This document shows, piece after piece, positions 34,050 to 42,058 of a stretch of 64,000 bases of DNA. Numbering within the stretch: position 1 is the first letter of the stretch; each line of letters starts with the position of its first letter. The position numbers and the translations under genes were made by a program. A model generated the notes under the pieces. The model did no database searches. It saw nothing but the letters and a program-made list of their open reading frames with translations, and had not been told where the DNA came from. This stretch comes from Clostridia bacterium (GTDB lineage Bacteria; Bacillota; Clostridia; Christensenellales; Aristaeellaceae), in contig JAFWSH010000014.1 in assembly GCA_017519405.1 (NCBI GenBank), positions 98,192 through 162,191 on the forward strand, written 5' to 3'.

Positions 34050-34873
34050 CGGCGTTTGAGGAGATCGTCATCGGCAAAAGCAGCATCCCTGCCCTGGCCG
34101 TCACCGTTGTGCTGATGATCGCGATGCCCGTGGCCTTCCTTCTCTTCTGGCGGAGGCGGCATAAGCAGCAGACGAATATCAGCTGGCTGATCGCAGGCGC
34201 CATCGGGTTCATCCTTTCCGCCCGGGTGCTGGAGCTGGGCGTGCACTATTGCTGCATTGTGGCGGACAATCCCGTCTCCCGGTTCATCAATGGGAATAAC
34301 GCCGCTTTCGTCCTCTACGGAGTCACCATGGCCGGCGTCTTCGAGGAGTGCTGCCGGCATGTGGTGCTCAAGTACATCATGAAAAAGAACCGCACGCCTC
34401 AAAATGCGGTTCTGTATGGCATCGGCCACGGCGGAATCGAGGTCCTGGCTGTCCTTTTGCCTGCCGTCGTGCTGTATCTCGTCATTGCGGTCCTGTTCTC
34501 CCGGGGAGATGTGGCGGAAGCCATGCGTCAGCTGCAGATCACGGAGGAAACCGCTGCCGCTGCGCTTTCCTCGGTCCAGGCGGCCGCGGCGTTCGATTAC
34601 GCCATGATGGCGATGAATGCCCTGGAGCGGGTGTTCGCAATGCTGCTGCACATCGGGCTCACGGTCATTGTGTTCCACGGCGTGGTCACCGGGAAAAAAG
34701 CCTGTCTGCCCCTAGCCATTGTGCTGCATATGCTGATGGACACGTTCCCCGCGCTATATCAGCGTGGCCTGGTGCCCCTGTGGTCGGTGGAAGTCTGGGC
34801 GGCCTTCTGGACGGCGGCCGTCGGGTTCATTGCTGTCAGGCTGTACAACAGAATGACAGCGCAGCCGGGGTGA
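34046..34873 (+). CDS. YhfC-family intramembrane metalloprotease-like protein
   Basis: The 275-aa polytopic protein has about eight helices and the conserved polar motifs of the YhfC/CPBP-like group: EECCRHVVLKYIMKK (Glu-Glu and Arg), GIGHGGIEVL (His) and HIGLTVIVFHGV (two His). These are probably metal ligands or catalytic residues. The ATG overlaps the stop of the membrane MerR gene (ATGA), so the two are co-translated and probably work together in envelope stress or antimicrobial resistance. The substrate is unknown. Confidence 0.8.
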   Translation: MTAFEEIVIGKSSIPALAVTVVLMIAMPVAFLLFWRRRHKQQTNISWLIAGAIGFILSARVLELGVHYCCIVADNPVSRFINGNNAAFVLYGVTMAGVFEECCRHVVLKYIMKKNRTPQNAVLYGIGHGGIEVLAVLLPAVVLYLVIAVLFSRGDVAEAMRQLQITEETAAAALSSVQAAAAFDYAMMAMNALERVFAMLLHIGLTVIVFHGVVTGKKACLPLAIVLHMLMDTFPALYQRGLVPLWSVEVWAAFWTAAVGFIAVRLYNRMTAQPG

Positions 34874-35116
34874 TCCTGCTTCCATGGCAGCAATGAAACA
34901 GCAGACCTGCAGTTCGGTTCATCCGGGCCGGATTGCAGGCCTGTTTGTGTTGTACAGAAGCTGCCGGGGTTTCTTTGTCCATACGGCGTCGGCGGATGAA
35001 GGCGTGATTCGGATTGCCGGGAGAACGGGCGTCCCGGAAAAGAGCCGAGAAGGAAAAAGCTGCCGCGTCGCCTTTCAGAGGCTGCGGCAGCTTTCCGGCT
35101 CTCAGCTGATCTGCTT
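34874..35116 (-). terminator. Gene-free stretch with a minus-strand terminator at 35054-35094
   Basis: AAAGCTGCCGC (35056-35066) pairs with GCGGCAGCTTT (35084-35094). On the minus strand the stem runs into TTTTT, so it terminates the gene remnant ending at 35117. On the plus strand only three T residues follow. I see no coding sequence in the rest of this 243-bp stretch. Confidence 0.7.
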
Positions 35117-35204
35117 TTACCTGGAGCGGTTGACGTAGACGATGGCATCCACCTTGGCAGGCTTAATCCCATTGGCTTCGTAGCAGTTCACAAGGTCCGA
35201 AACA
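35117..35204 (-). pseudogene. 3' remnant of an unrecognised gene cut by the IS110 element
   Basis: The minus strand encodes IVSDLVNCYEANGIKPAKVD and then AIVYVNRSR before TAA at 35117, followed by a good terminator. Coding character disappears at about 35205, where the AT-rich left flank of the IS110 transposase begins. The parent family is not recognised; only about 29 codons remain. Confidence 0.5.
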
Positions 35205-35386
35205 ATATACGATGATTACTCTCATATCAAACACCCACTTGGAAAAGATAATCAAAAACTTCCTGTATAATCCAAACAGATCCTGACAGGAGGCAGGATG
35301 TTGAAACCAGGAGTACCCCACAGTAAAATGGAGATCGCTGACCGGCCAAAGTTGGCGAACAACATAAAACTGGAGGGGGTACCAAC
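35205..35386 (+). ncRNA. IS110 left-end non-coding region, candidate bridge RNA
   Basis: The 182 bases before the transposase contain no ORF but have a TATAAT at 35266-35271 and several short self-complementary segments, for example ATCCTGACAGGAGGCAGGAT at 35280-35299. In IS110 elements the non-coding end next to the transposase encodes the bridge RNA that pairs with donor and target DNA. The position fits that; the RNA fold was not computed. Confidence 0.4.
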
Positions 35387-36090
35387 ATGAATAATACTCA
35401 GAACCAGAAGATTGCGCAAGTGACAGATAAGACCTTGATCGTAGGAGTTGACATCGGAAGTGAAAATCATTATGCCAGGGCAATCCTGGCCAGGGGGTTT
35501 GAGGTAAGCAAGAAGCCTTTTCCTTTCACCAACACGGAAGAGGGCTTCGAAAGCTTTGTAAACTGGACCCACAATCTGGCTACAGCACACAAGCTGACCA
35601 AGATCATGGTGGCAATGGAACCGACAGGGCATTACTGGTTTGCATTCGTGGCTTTCCTGAAGAAGTATGACGTCCAGGTGGTGCTGGTTGCTCCGCAGCA
35701 CGTCAAGCACAGTAAGGAGATAGACGATAACACTCAGGAAAAGGATGACCGAAAGGATCCGATTGTCATCGCAAGGCTGGTTCCGGAAGGCAGGTATCTC
35801 ATCCCGTATATTCCGGAGGATATCTTTGCAGAACTCAGAGTAGCGTTCAATCGTCGCTGTGAACTGGTAGAGGAACAGGTTCGGATCGCCAACCGTATGA
35901 TCCGCTGGTTCGACATTTACTTTCTGGAATACCGGAAGGTATACGGAAGGATAGATGCGAAAACCGGAATCATGATTCTTAAACGGGCATCGCTCCCGGC
36001 GGACATTCTTGACATTGGCGTAGATGGAATCTGCCAGATCTGGAAGGATGCAAAGCTGAGGGGCTACGGGTCAAAGAAAGCCAAGCAGAT
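35387..36090 (+). pseudogene. IS110-family DEDD transposase, 3'-truncated
   Basis: About 234 codons remain of a roughly 400-aa enzyme. The RuvC-like DEDD domain is present: Asp in IVGVDIGSENHYA, Glu in MVAMEPTGHYW, and Asp residues in KDDRKDPIVIARLV. A coiled-coil segment (RRCELVEEQVRIANRMIRWF) leads to YGSKKAKQI, after which the frame enters the antisense of another gene and runs on to a meaningless stop at 36382. The Tnp_20 domain with the catalytic Ser is absent, so it cannot recombine. ATG at 35387 follows GGAGGGGGT. Confidence 0.8.
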
Positions 36091-36367
36091 CCCCGCCCGG
36101 GTACCCGCATTCCGCCAGGAGCCTTTGGGCCAGCGGATCGCGCAGGTCCTGCGCCAGCATCTTGGGGCGATACAGATACAGCAGCGCGCTTGTGTTCCGC
36201 CACCGCAGCGGCAGAATCCGCAGGCCCTTGCGGCCCAGGCGCTGGTTCAGCCGGCGCAGCTCATCAATCATCTGGGCATGCGTCTCAAAGGCGCAGTTGA
36301 ACATGTTCCCGGTCTTCAGGCAGGCCATCGTCGGGGCACAGCAGCGGATCACCATCTCTTCAGACAT
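36091..36367 (-). pseudogene. DUF3793 family protein, 3'-truncated
   Basis: The 5' part of a DUF3793 gene: MSEEMVIRCCAPTMACLKTG, then NMFNC, LRRLNQRLGRKGLRILPLRW and LLYLYRPKMLAQDL. The ATG at 36367 lies four bases past GGAGGT. Coding is lost at about 36090, where it meets the broken IS110 transposase. In Clostridia DUF3793 genes commonly lie beside feoAB and flavodoxin genes. The dyad GTTAG-N6-CTAAC just upstream fits an iron-type regulator. Confidence 0.75.
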
Positions 36368-36383
36368 CGCGACCTCCATTAAT

Positions 36384-36399
36384 GTTAGCCATTGCTAAC
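36384..36399. promoter_or_regulatory. DtxR-like operator, site 1
   Basis: GTTAGCCATTGCTAAC is a GTTAG-N6-CTAAC dyad 17 bases upstream of the DUF3793 start codon. Its half-sites resemble those of DtxR/IdeR-type metal repressors (TTAGG...CCTAA). The same pattern recurs at 40010, 40056 and 45651. Confidence 0.65.
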
Positions 36400-36469
36400 T
36401 CACGGTTGAAAGAAATGCCGCTCTTCACTGGAAAATGCCAAGGAACGAGCGGCCCGGTGCCGGCAGCTT

Positions 36470-36727
36470 TCAGCCTCTCCCGAAGTGGAAGAAGCCCTTC
36501 TTCTCAACCGTCTCCTCCGCGATGGAGAGCGGCGTGTAGCCGGCGCCGGCGATGGCCCGCTTCACCGCCTCGGGGTCGAGGCGGGCGTCGGACAGGATGA
36601 CGGTCTCCTTCTTCGTGCGGGAGGAGGTGACCTTTTTGACCGGGAGGGCGGCGCGGATGGCGTCGTTGATATGCGCCTCGCACATACCGCAGGCCATGCC
36701 GTCCACAGATACGATGGTCCTGATCAT
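36470..36727 (-). CDS. Heavy-metal-associated (HMA) domain protein
   Basis: An 85-aa cytosolic protein with the ferredoxin-like HMA fold and its metal-binding loop GMACGMCEAHI (CxxC with the preceding Met). The Lys/Arg-rich KKVTSSRTKKE replaces the usual mid-domain spacer, and AGYTPLSI lies near the end, as in copper chaperones. The ATG overlaps the stop of the upstream methyltransferase by four bases, making it the last gene of the metal-regulated minus operon. It probably binds Cu+, Zn2+ or another soft metal. Confidence 0.8.
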   Translation of the reverse strand: MIRTIVSVDGMACGMCEAHINDAIRAALPVKKVTSSRTKKETVILSDARLDPEAVKRAIAGAGYTPLSIAEETVEKKGFFHFGRG

Positions 36728-37359
36728 GTTCTTATCGCTCCCTTCTTGCCGGTGACGGTATAGATCATGGCCCGGATCTGCCGGGATTCCGTCACGGTGA
36801 AGCCGGCTTTCTCCATCATCCGGGCGATGCCGCGGCGGTTGGTGGTATGGCAGTCGCCGCTGCGGGCCAGCCGGAAAAGAATGTGATTGTCGATCCAGCC
36901 GCCGACGCCGCCGATGCCGGTGTCCGAGAGGATATACAGCCCGCCGGGCTTCAGCACGCGCAGTGCCTCCGCCATGGCCTTGTCCGGATAGGGATAGTGG
37001 TGAAAGCTCTGGGAGCAGGTCACGATGTCGAAGCTGGCATCCGGGAAGGGCAGCCTGTCCGCCGGGCCGACGATGAATTCCGCACCCTGGATCTGCTTGC
37101 CCTCCGCCATGCGGATCATCTCGGGGGACAGGTCCAGCCCCGCGTATCGGGCCGGGCGCTGCCTTGCCAGCAGGTCGATCAGAAAGCCCGTGCCGCAGCC
37201 CACGTCCAGCAGCGCCTCATAAGGGACAGCCTTCAGCTGCGCGGCGATGTCCCGGCAGCTGATCTTGCCCTCCCGGGAATAGTAAACCGTATCCCGGGCG
37301 TCATACTCCGCCGCCTGATGGTCAAAATGCTTTCTGGAAAGCGCTTCATAGTCCTTCAT
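36724..37359 (-). CDS. Class I SAM-dependent methyltransferase
   Basis: The 211-aa protein carries motif I LLDVGCGTGFLIDLL, an acidic residue after strand 2 (YAGLDLSPEMI), DIVTCSQSFHHYP and LRVLKPGGLYILSD, in UbiE/COQ5-like order (Methyltransf_11). ATG at 37359 is preceded by GGGAGA at about 12 bases; the longer frame to 37578 is antisense to the next gene and was not used. It is the fourth gene of the operon led by the BAAT-type hydrolase. The substrate is unknown. Confidence 0.85.
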   Translation of the reverse strand: MKDYEALSRKHFDHQAAEYDARDTVYYSREGKISCRDIAAQLKAVPYEALLDVGCGTGFLIDLLARQRPARYAGLDLSPEMIRMAEGKQIQGAEFIVGPADRLPFPDASFDIVTCSQSFHHYPYPDKAMAEALRVLKPGGLYILSDTGIGGVGGWIDNHILFRLARSGDCHTTNRRGIARMMEKAGFTVTESRQIRAMIYTVTGKKGAIRT

Positions 37360-37399
37360 CCGCGGTTTTCTCCCTTTCTCCGGCGCCGGTGTCTGCGGT

Positions 37400-38080
37400 T
37401 TATTTGACGCAGCGGAAGACGCCGATCCCCTCGATGCGCGAAACCTCCGCGGTCCGATACAGCGCCCCCAGCCTTTCCCGGAGGCTTTCCTCCGTCTCAT
37501 AGGGCGGCGTGAACCATCCCTTGGGCTGATACAGATGCCGGATGAACCAGTCCGTCCGGCGGCAGCCGCCCTGCACATAGAAGCAGCCGCAGAAGGTGCC
37601 GCCCGGCTTCAGGACGCGGAACGTTTCCCTGTAGGCCGCCGCCTTGTCCGGGAAGGCGTGGAAGCCGTTGAGGGAAAGCACGATGTCAAAGGTCCCGTCC
37701 GCAAAGGGCAGCGCGCCCACATCGCCCTGCTGGAAGCGGACGTTGCCCAGCTTCAGGGCGTTTGCCTTCGCCCGGGCCGATGCCATCATGTCCGGCGAGT
37801 AATCCAGACAGGTGATGTCGGCCCCGGGGAGCCCCTGATAGACCGGCATGGTCAGCACCCCCGTGCCCACGGGCACCTCCAGCAGCCTGCCGGAAAAGTC
37901 TTCCGGAATGCCGGACAGCGCCCGCTCCAGGTACTGCGTGTTCTTCTCTCTGCCCATGTTCCACACGGCCCCGCAGATGATCCTCCCGGGGAGCGTGGAG
38001 CAGGTGATCATGCCGTCGTAGAAGCCGGCGTTGGTGCCGGCCAGATGATAGGCGCTTCTGATCTGTTCCTTTCTGTTCAT
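37400..38080 (-). CDS. Class I SAM-dependent methyltransferase
   Basis: A 226-aa methyltransferase with LLEVPVGTGVLTMPVYQ as motif I (Pro-Val instead of the usual Gly-Cys), ITCLDYSPDMMASARAKA, FQQGDVGALPF and FRVLKPGGTFCGCF. ATG at 38080 is eight bases past AGGGTGA. An alternative GTG at 38092 would overlap the upstream stop but lacks a ribosome binding site. It sits between the MBL hydrolase and another methyltransferase, so two successive methylations of one small molecule are conceivable. Confidence 0.85.
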   Translation of the reverse strand: MNRKEQIRSAYHLAGTNAGFYDGMITCSTLPGRIICGAVWNMGREKNTQYLERALSGIPEDFSGRLLEVPVGTGVLTMPVYQGLPGADITCLDYSPDMMASARAKANALKLGNVRFQQGDVGALPFADGTFDIVLSLNGFHAFPDKAAAYRETFRVLKPGGTFCGCFYVQGGCRRTDWFIRHLYQPKGWFTPPYETEESLRERLGALYRTAEVSRIEGIGVFRCVK

Positions 38081-38088
38081 TGGCCGCG

Positions 38089-38979
38089 TCACCCTGAAGT
38101 GCTGCGCCAGATGCTCTCATCCTGCTTTTCCAGCCGGACCGTGCAGGCCCTCTCCTCCGTATCCTCCGTCTCCACATACCCGTCCCGGGGGGCCTTGGGG
38201 TCGTGGGGCTTCTGCTTTTTGAAGCCGTTGCACACCCGGTCCCGGTGGGCAAAGGCGAAATCCAGGTTGTCCGTCCAGCCGGTGTGCCCGGTGATGATCC
38301 TGGGGGAGAGCTGCCGGTCCCGCAGCGTCTTTTCCAGCGCGGCCAGGGAGCGCTTGGACAGCCCGATATCCTCCGCCAGCACGTTGATGAAGCTGTACCC
38401 GCCGTCCGCGCCGAACCAGAGGGTGTCCCCGGTGAAGAGATACTCGTTGTCGATCAGATAGACCATATGTCCCCAGGTGTGGCCCGGCACCAGCAGACAT
38501 TCCACCCGGATGCCGCCGATGTCCAGCACCTGTCCGTCCTGCAGCAGGGTCCGGGGATTGTCGGTCACCACCATGGGCAGCTTGTACAGGTGGAAGTACA
38601 CCCCGCGGCGCACCTCGCCCTCCAGGTAGCGGTTCTCGATTTCGCTGAGATAGATCGTCGCCTCCCGGAACAGCCCCTCGCTGTCCCGCTCCAGCGCGCC
38701 CACGTGGTCGGTGTCCTGATGGGTGACCAGAATGTGGCGGATGGACGCCGGGTCGATGCCCAGCCAGCCCATCTTCTCCCGCAGCCGGTCATAGTTGTAG
38801 CCCGCGTCGATCATGATGGTCGTGCCGTTCTTCGTGTAGAAGAAAATGTTGGCGATCCACTCCCGCACGCAGGCGACACGATCGTCGATCCATCCGGTGT
38901 TCAGGGGCTTGAAGATCTCCTTGCCCCGGAACATCAGGCTCATGACCCGCTTCTGAAACCGGGAATCCTTCTTCGACAT
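38089..38979 (-). CDS. Metallo-beta-lactamase-fold hydrolase
   Basis: The 296-aa protein shows the MBL metal-site order: THQDTDHVG (HxxxDH variant with Gln), PGHTWGHM, FTGDTLWFG and a late TGHTG. The first His-x-His position reads His-Gln, so the site may hold its first metal atypically. No signal peptide. The ATG at 38979 is 25 bases after the upstream hydrolase gene. In an operon with a thioesterase-like enzyme and two methyltransferases it could cleave an ester, lactone or thioester. Confidence 0.8.
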   Translation of the reverse strand: MSKKDSRFQKRVMSLMFRGKEIFKPLNTGWIDDRVACVREWIANIFFYTKNGTTIMIDAGYNYDRLREKMGWLGIDPASIRHILVTHQDTDHVGALERDSEGLFREATIYLSEIENRYLEGEVRRGVYFHLYKLPMVVTDNPRTLLQDGQVLDIGGIRVECLLVPGHTWGHMVYLIDNEYLFTGDTLWFGADGGYSFINVLAEDIGLSKRSLAALEKTLRDRQLSPRIITGHTGWTDNLDFAFAHRDRVCNGFKKQKPHDPKAPRDGYVETEDTEERACTVRLEKQDESIWRSTSG

Positions 38980-39004
38980 AGCCTGTGCCTTCTTTCTCCT
39001 GGGA

Positions 39005-39925
39005 TCACCACGCCTGCAGCGCTGCCTGCAGCCGCCTGTCGATGTCGATTCTCGTGGCTTTGCACTCCTTCGGATGCTCCCGTCCGGCCCGGAACATGAG
39101 CTTCACCAGCAGACCGGAGCCCAGGGGCAGCATGGCGCGCAGCATGCTGTCCGGGAAGACAAAGTGCGTGCCGTGGGGATAGAGCAGTGCCTCCCAGGTG
39201 CAGTCATGGGGCAGCCGCGAGAGCCGCTCCTCCATGCGGCGGATGTAGCGGCAGGTGTCCCACAGCACATCGTCCTGCGCGCCCACAAAGAGGATCCTGC
39301 CGCGGATCCGTTCGACCTTGATCCTCTCTTCTTCCCGGATCGGGTGCAGGCGCTCGGATTCGTCGAACATCTGCCTCGCGGCAGACCGGTCGCCGCCGGC
39401 CCTGGCCTCCGCCTGCAGCTGCTGCCAGTACTCCGGATGCCGATAGGCATAGGGGAGAAAGGGCAGCGGCTTGCCCTGCCAGCTGACGGAGGATTCCCCG
39501 TCGCCGGGACGCTCCGCGGCGCCGTCCTTGCCGTCCCGGTAGAAGCCCTCCATCACGAAATCCGAGGGCGACATGGCGATGGTCAGGGTGATCTCCGGAT
39601 AATACGACGCGGCCACCAGCGCCAGCATGCCGGTGGTGGAGGCTCCGGCGATGCCGATCTTCTCCATGCCCCGGCCTTTCAGGAAGGCGATGGCCTTTCC
39701 GAAGCGCTCCAGAGGGTAGTTGTGATGGCCGTAATCCTTTTTGCCGGCGGACATGCACAGCGCATGACAGCCGTTGCGGATCAGCCACCCCGCCCCGCAC
39801 CGGGCCATGTGGTCCGTGGAGGAATCGCCCAGCATCAGGATCACGGCCTTCCGGCTGCCCGCCGGGCCGCCGTAATATGCGCCGACAAAGCCGTCCTGTT
39901 CCGCCGTAAAGATTCGCCTGGTCAT
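39005..39925 (-). CDS. Alpha/beta hydrolase, acyl-CoA thioester hydrolase/BAAT C-terminal type
   Basis: The 306-aa hydrolase has nucleophile elbow GIAGASTTGMLAL (GxSxxG), a candidate acid in LFVGAQDDVLWD and His in YPHGTHFVFPD, the arrangement of the BAAT/acyl-CoA thioesterase C-terminal domain. The ATG at 39925 follows GGAGGAG. It is the first gene behind a promoter carrying two DtxR-like dyads, hence probably metal-controlled. It could hydrolyse or transfer an acyl group of a metal-related metabolite. Confidence 0.8.
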   Translation of the reverse strand: MTRRIFTAEQDGFVGAYYGGPAGSRKAVILMLGDSSTDHMARCGAGWLIRNGCHALCMSAGKKDYGHHNYPLERFGKAIAFLKGRGMEKIGIAGASTTGMLALVAASYYPEITLTIAMSPSDFVMEGFYRDGKDGAAERPGDGESSVSWQGKPLPFLPYAYRHPEYWQQLQAEARAGGDRSAARQMFDESERLHPIREEERIKVERIRGRILFVGAQDDVLWDTCRYIRRMEERLSRLPHDCTWEALLYPHGTHFVFPDSMLRAMLPLGSGLLVKLMFRAGREHPKECKATRIDIDRRLQAALQAW

Positions 39926-40009
39926 CCTGCCGGTCTCCTCCGTTTCGTATGTCTTCCGCGTGACCCGGGAAGGCAGCGGCTGCCGGCCCTTCGCAGGGAA
40001 CAGCTGCTT

Positions 40010-40025
40010 ATTAGACTCAACTAAC
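40010..40025. promoter_or_regulatory. DtxR-like operator, site 2
   Basis: ATTAGACTCAACTAAC keeps the TTAG-N6-CTAA core. It lies in the leader of the BAAT-hydrolase operon, 46 bases centre-to-centre from site 3, so cooperative binding is possible. Confidence 0.5.
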
Positions 40026-40055
40026 CATCCGCTAAAAAGAAAAGGCTTCCAGGCT

Positions 40056-40071
40056 GTTAGTGATGTCTAAC
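40056..40071. promoter_or_regulatory. DtxR-like operator, site 3
   Basis: GTTAGTGATGTCTAAC is a perfect GTTAG-N6-CTAAC dyad. It overlaps the predicted transcription start of the minus-strand promoter at 40078-40106, an ideal place for repression. Confidence 0.65.
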
Positions 40072-40077
40072 GATGAC

Positions 40078-40106
40078 ACTATAACACAAGTTCGTTCAGT
40101 TGGCAA
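40078..40106 (-). promoter_or_regulatory. Promoter of the BAAT-hydrolase/methyltransferase/HMA operon
   Basis: On the minus strand TTGCCA (40101-40106) and TATAGT (40078-40083) are 17 bases apart. The transcript would begin near 40071 inside the DtxR-like dyad. Confidence 0.7.
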
Positions 40107-40299
40107 GATGAAAATTTGTGATGTGACTGCCGTCGAATTCCGATCGCTCAATCATCGCACAGACGCCTTGGAGCGGTGTCTGTGCCCGTTTCGCGCTAAC
40201 GGACGCAGCTTGCTTGCCTTCGGTACTCCACACAGCGGACACGATTCACTCGTCCACCTCAGCCGCGTGTCCGAATCCACAGACCATAGTCACCAACAG
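40107..40299. other. Gene-free stretch
   Basis: No coding frame, RNA gene or repeat is recognisable in these roughly 190 bases. Short complementary blocks occur (for example GCACAGACGCC with GGTGTCTGTGC near 40158-40185), but no complete functional element. Confidence 0.4.
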
Positions 40300-40546
40300 A
40301 AAAACCCTCCCGCAGGGGGAGGGCTCCGCTGATTGCGCCAGTCCAGATCCGCACCGGTATAGCGCGCTTTGGGCTCGATTTCTGAAAGATCCGCGCCAAT
40401 AGCATCTGATGCAGGATCATCAGCACCGTCATGACAATGCCAGTCCATTCGTGTCCCGCCTCGCCCGTGACCTGACAGCTCATCAGCAGAAGCAGGCCGA
40501 CGCCCAGCAGGACGTCCACTGCATGTTTGGAATGCTTTGCGCGCAT
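40259..40546 (-). pseudogene. DUF4405-type cytochrome fragment, 3'-truncated
   Basis: The first 50 codons read KHAVDVLLGVGLLLLMSCQ, VTGEAGHEWTGIVMT and VLMILHQ. This has the paired membrane helices and His residues (HEW, LHQ) of DUF4405/flavinylation-associated cytochromes. After about 40396 the frame continues without membrane character and runs through the terminator at 40300, so the helices after the second have been deleted. ATG at 40546 follows GGAGAG, 14 bases after the flavodoxin stop, making it the last member of the redox operon. Confidence 0.55.
40300..40323 (-). terminator. Terminator of the redox operon
   Basis: On the minus strand CCCTCCC (40317-40323) pairs with GGGAGGG (40305-40311) around five bases, followed by TTTTT. 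Confidence 0.85.
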
Positions 40547-40559
40547 AGTTCTCTCCGCC

Positions 40560-41132
40560 TCAGGGCTCAATGCCCAGACCCTTGGCCCAGTTGACCAGCT
40601 CCTCCACGGTGGTACTGCCGGTGAACCGCCTGCCCTCCAGCCAGGTGCCCGCGTCGGCCTGCGCCTCCAGGTGCTTCATGCTGTTGCCCAGCCCGGAGCT
40701 GCCGGAGGTGAAGAACACCGCCAGGGTCTTGCCGGTCAGATCCACATGCTCCACAAAGTTGGAAACAATGCAGGGCACATCGCCCCACCAGATGGGATAG
40801 CCAATCAGCACGGTGTCATACGCCGCCAGGTCGGGCAGCTCTCCCGCGATGGCGGGACGGCAGGAGGGATCATCCATCTCGATGGAGGTGCGGCTTCTGC
40901 TGTCGTTGTAGTTCAGGTCGGCGTCGGTATAGGGCTCCTCAGGCACGATCTCATACAGGTCAGCGGAAAGGCCTTCCGCCAGTTTCTCCGCGGCGCCCCT
41001 GGTGGTGCCGGTGGCGGAGAAGTATACGACCAGGATGTGGCTGCCGGGCGCGGCGGCTTCATCGGCCGACGCGGCGGGAAGGCAGGAGAGCATCAGCAGC
41101 AGGGCGGTCAGGAGCGCAGTCAGTTTTTTCAT
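40560..41132 (-). CDS. Exported flavodoxin
   Basis: A 190-aa flavodoxin-fold protein with an N-terminal signal sequence (LTALLTALLLMLSCLPAASA). The FMN phosphate loop reads YFSATGTTRGAAEKL, the first isoalloxazine loop YPIWWGDVPCIV and the second FFTSGSSGLGNS. An exported flavodoxin should carry electrons at the outer membrane face. ATG at 41132 follows GAGGAGG. It is co-transcribed with a permease, DUF362 protein and DUF4405 fragment, consistent with an extracytosolic flavin-based redox chain. Confidence 0.88.
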   Translation of the reverse strand: MKKLTALLTALLLMLSCLPAASADEAAAPGSHILVVYFSATGTTRGAAEKLAEGLSADLYEIVPEEPYTDADLNYNDSRSRTSIEMDDPSCRPAIAGELPDLAAYDTVLIGYPIWWGDVPCIVSNFVEHVDLTGKTLAVFFTSGSSGLGNSMKHLEAQADAGTWLEGRRFTGSTTVEELVNWAKGLGIEP

Positions 41133-41149
41133 GGGAAATCCTCCTCTTT

Positions 41150-42055
41150 TCAGAACAAGTCCACGAGCAAGCCCGTACACAGGGAGAACAGCATGACGAA
41201 CGCCAGATAGATGAGAAACCGTTTCCAGCCCAGCACAATCTTCATCGCGCCCAGGTTGGTGATCTTGGTGGCGGGGCCGGTCAGCATGAAGGCCGCCGCG
41301 CTGCCCATGCTCATGCCGTCCGCCAGCCATTCGTTCAGCAGCGGAATGGTGCCCCCGCCGCACATGTACACCGGCACCCCGATGGTGGCCGCCATCAGCA
41401 CGCCGAAGCCGCTGTTCTTTCCGAACAGGCCGCTGACGAACTCGCCGGGCACGTGGATCTGGTACAGGGCCGTCAGCAGGATGCCCAGGGCGAACATGGG
41501 GCCGGTGGCCTTGATGTTGCGCCAGATATTTTTGAGGAATCGAAGCAGCAGGTTGGGATCGGTGTCCCGGTTTTTTCCCTCATGGAAACCGGTGAAGTCA
41601 AAGAAGCTTTTGCCCTTTCCGCTGTAGAACAGCCGGATGAGCCAGCCCGCCGCGCAGCCGCACAGGAAGCAGCTGACGCAGCGGATGATCAGCGCCGTCC
41701 GGCCCAGCGCGCCGCTGTAGAAGATCAGCTGCGGGTTCAGCAGAATGCTGGACATCATGAAGGCGGCCAGGACATCGTCCTCTGCGCCCTGCTCCGAGAA
41801 GGACGCGGCGATGGGGATCGTGCCGTACATGCACAGCGGGGAGGCGATGCCCAGCAGACTGGCCGGGATGACGCCCAGCCAGCCCATTTTGCGCCGGCCG
41901 ATGCTGGCAAACGCGCTATGGATGTGCTTCTTGCCAAACACGGAGACCGCGCTGCCCAGCACGATGCCCAGCGCCCAGTACGGCGCGATCTGCCGGATCT
42001 GGATATCCAGGTAGTACCACAGATAGACGGCTTCTCTCTGAATCCAGTCTCCCAT
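41150..42055 (-). CDS. ArsP/YraQ-type permease
   Basis: The 301-aa protein has about eight helices and the signatures of the PF03773 permease family: SPLCMYGTIPIAASF (Cys between helices), SSILLNPQLIFYSG, and the mirror-image GVPVYMCGGGTIPLLNEWL and LTGPATKITNLGAMK. Family members export organoarsenicals or other thiol-reactive solutes, or act in metal handling; the Cys residues here are compatible with that. ATG at 42055 overlaps the ribosome-binding region in the end of the DUF362 gene, with GGAGAATAA upstream. Confidence 0.82.
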   Translation of the reverse strand: MGDWIQREAVYLWYYLDIQIRQIAPYWALGIVLGSAVSVFGKKHIHSAFASIGRRKMGWLGVIPASLLGIASPLCMYGTIPIAASFSEQGAEDDVLAAFMMSSILLNPQLIFYSGALGRTALIIRCVSCFLCGCAAGWLIRLFYSGKGKSFFDFTGFHEGKNRDTDPNLLLRFLKNIWRNIKATGPMFALGILLTALYQIHVPGEFVSGLFGKNSGFGVLMAATIGVPVYMCGGGTIPLLNEWLADGMSMGSAAAFMLTGPATKITNLGAMKIVLGWKRFLIYLAFVMLFSLCTGLLVDLF

Positions 42056-42058
42056 GGC

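Larger units (their letters stand above)
35205..36090 (+). mobile_element. Truncated IS110-family insertion sequence
   Basis: This segment holds an IS110-type left flank of about 180 bases and the first two thirds of its transposase. Its composition is more AT-rich than its neighbours. The right part, including the catalytic-Ser domain and the right end, is missing: the sequence changes at about 36090 into an inverted DUF3793 gene fragment. IS110 elements lack long terminal inverted repeats, so the left edge (about 35205) is inferred from where the interrupted host gene ends. Confidence 0.7.
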
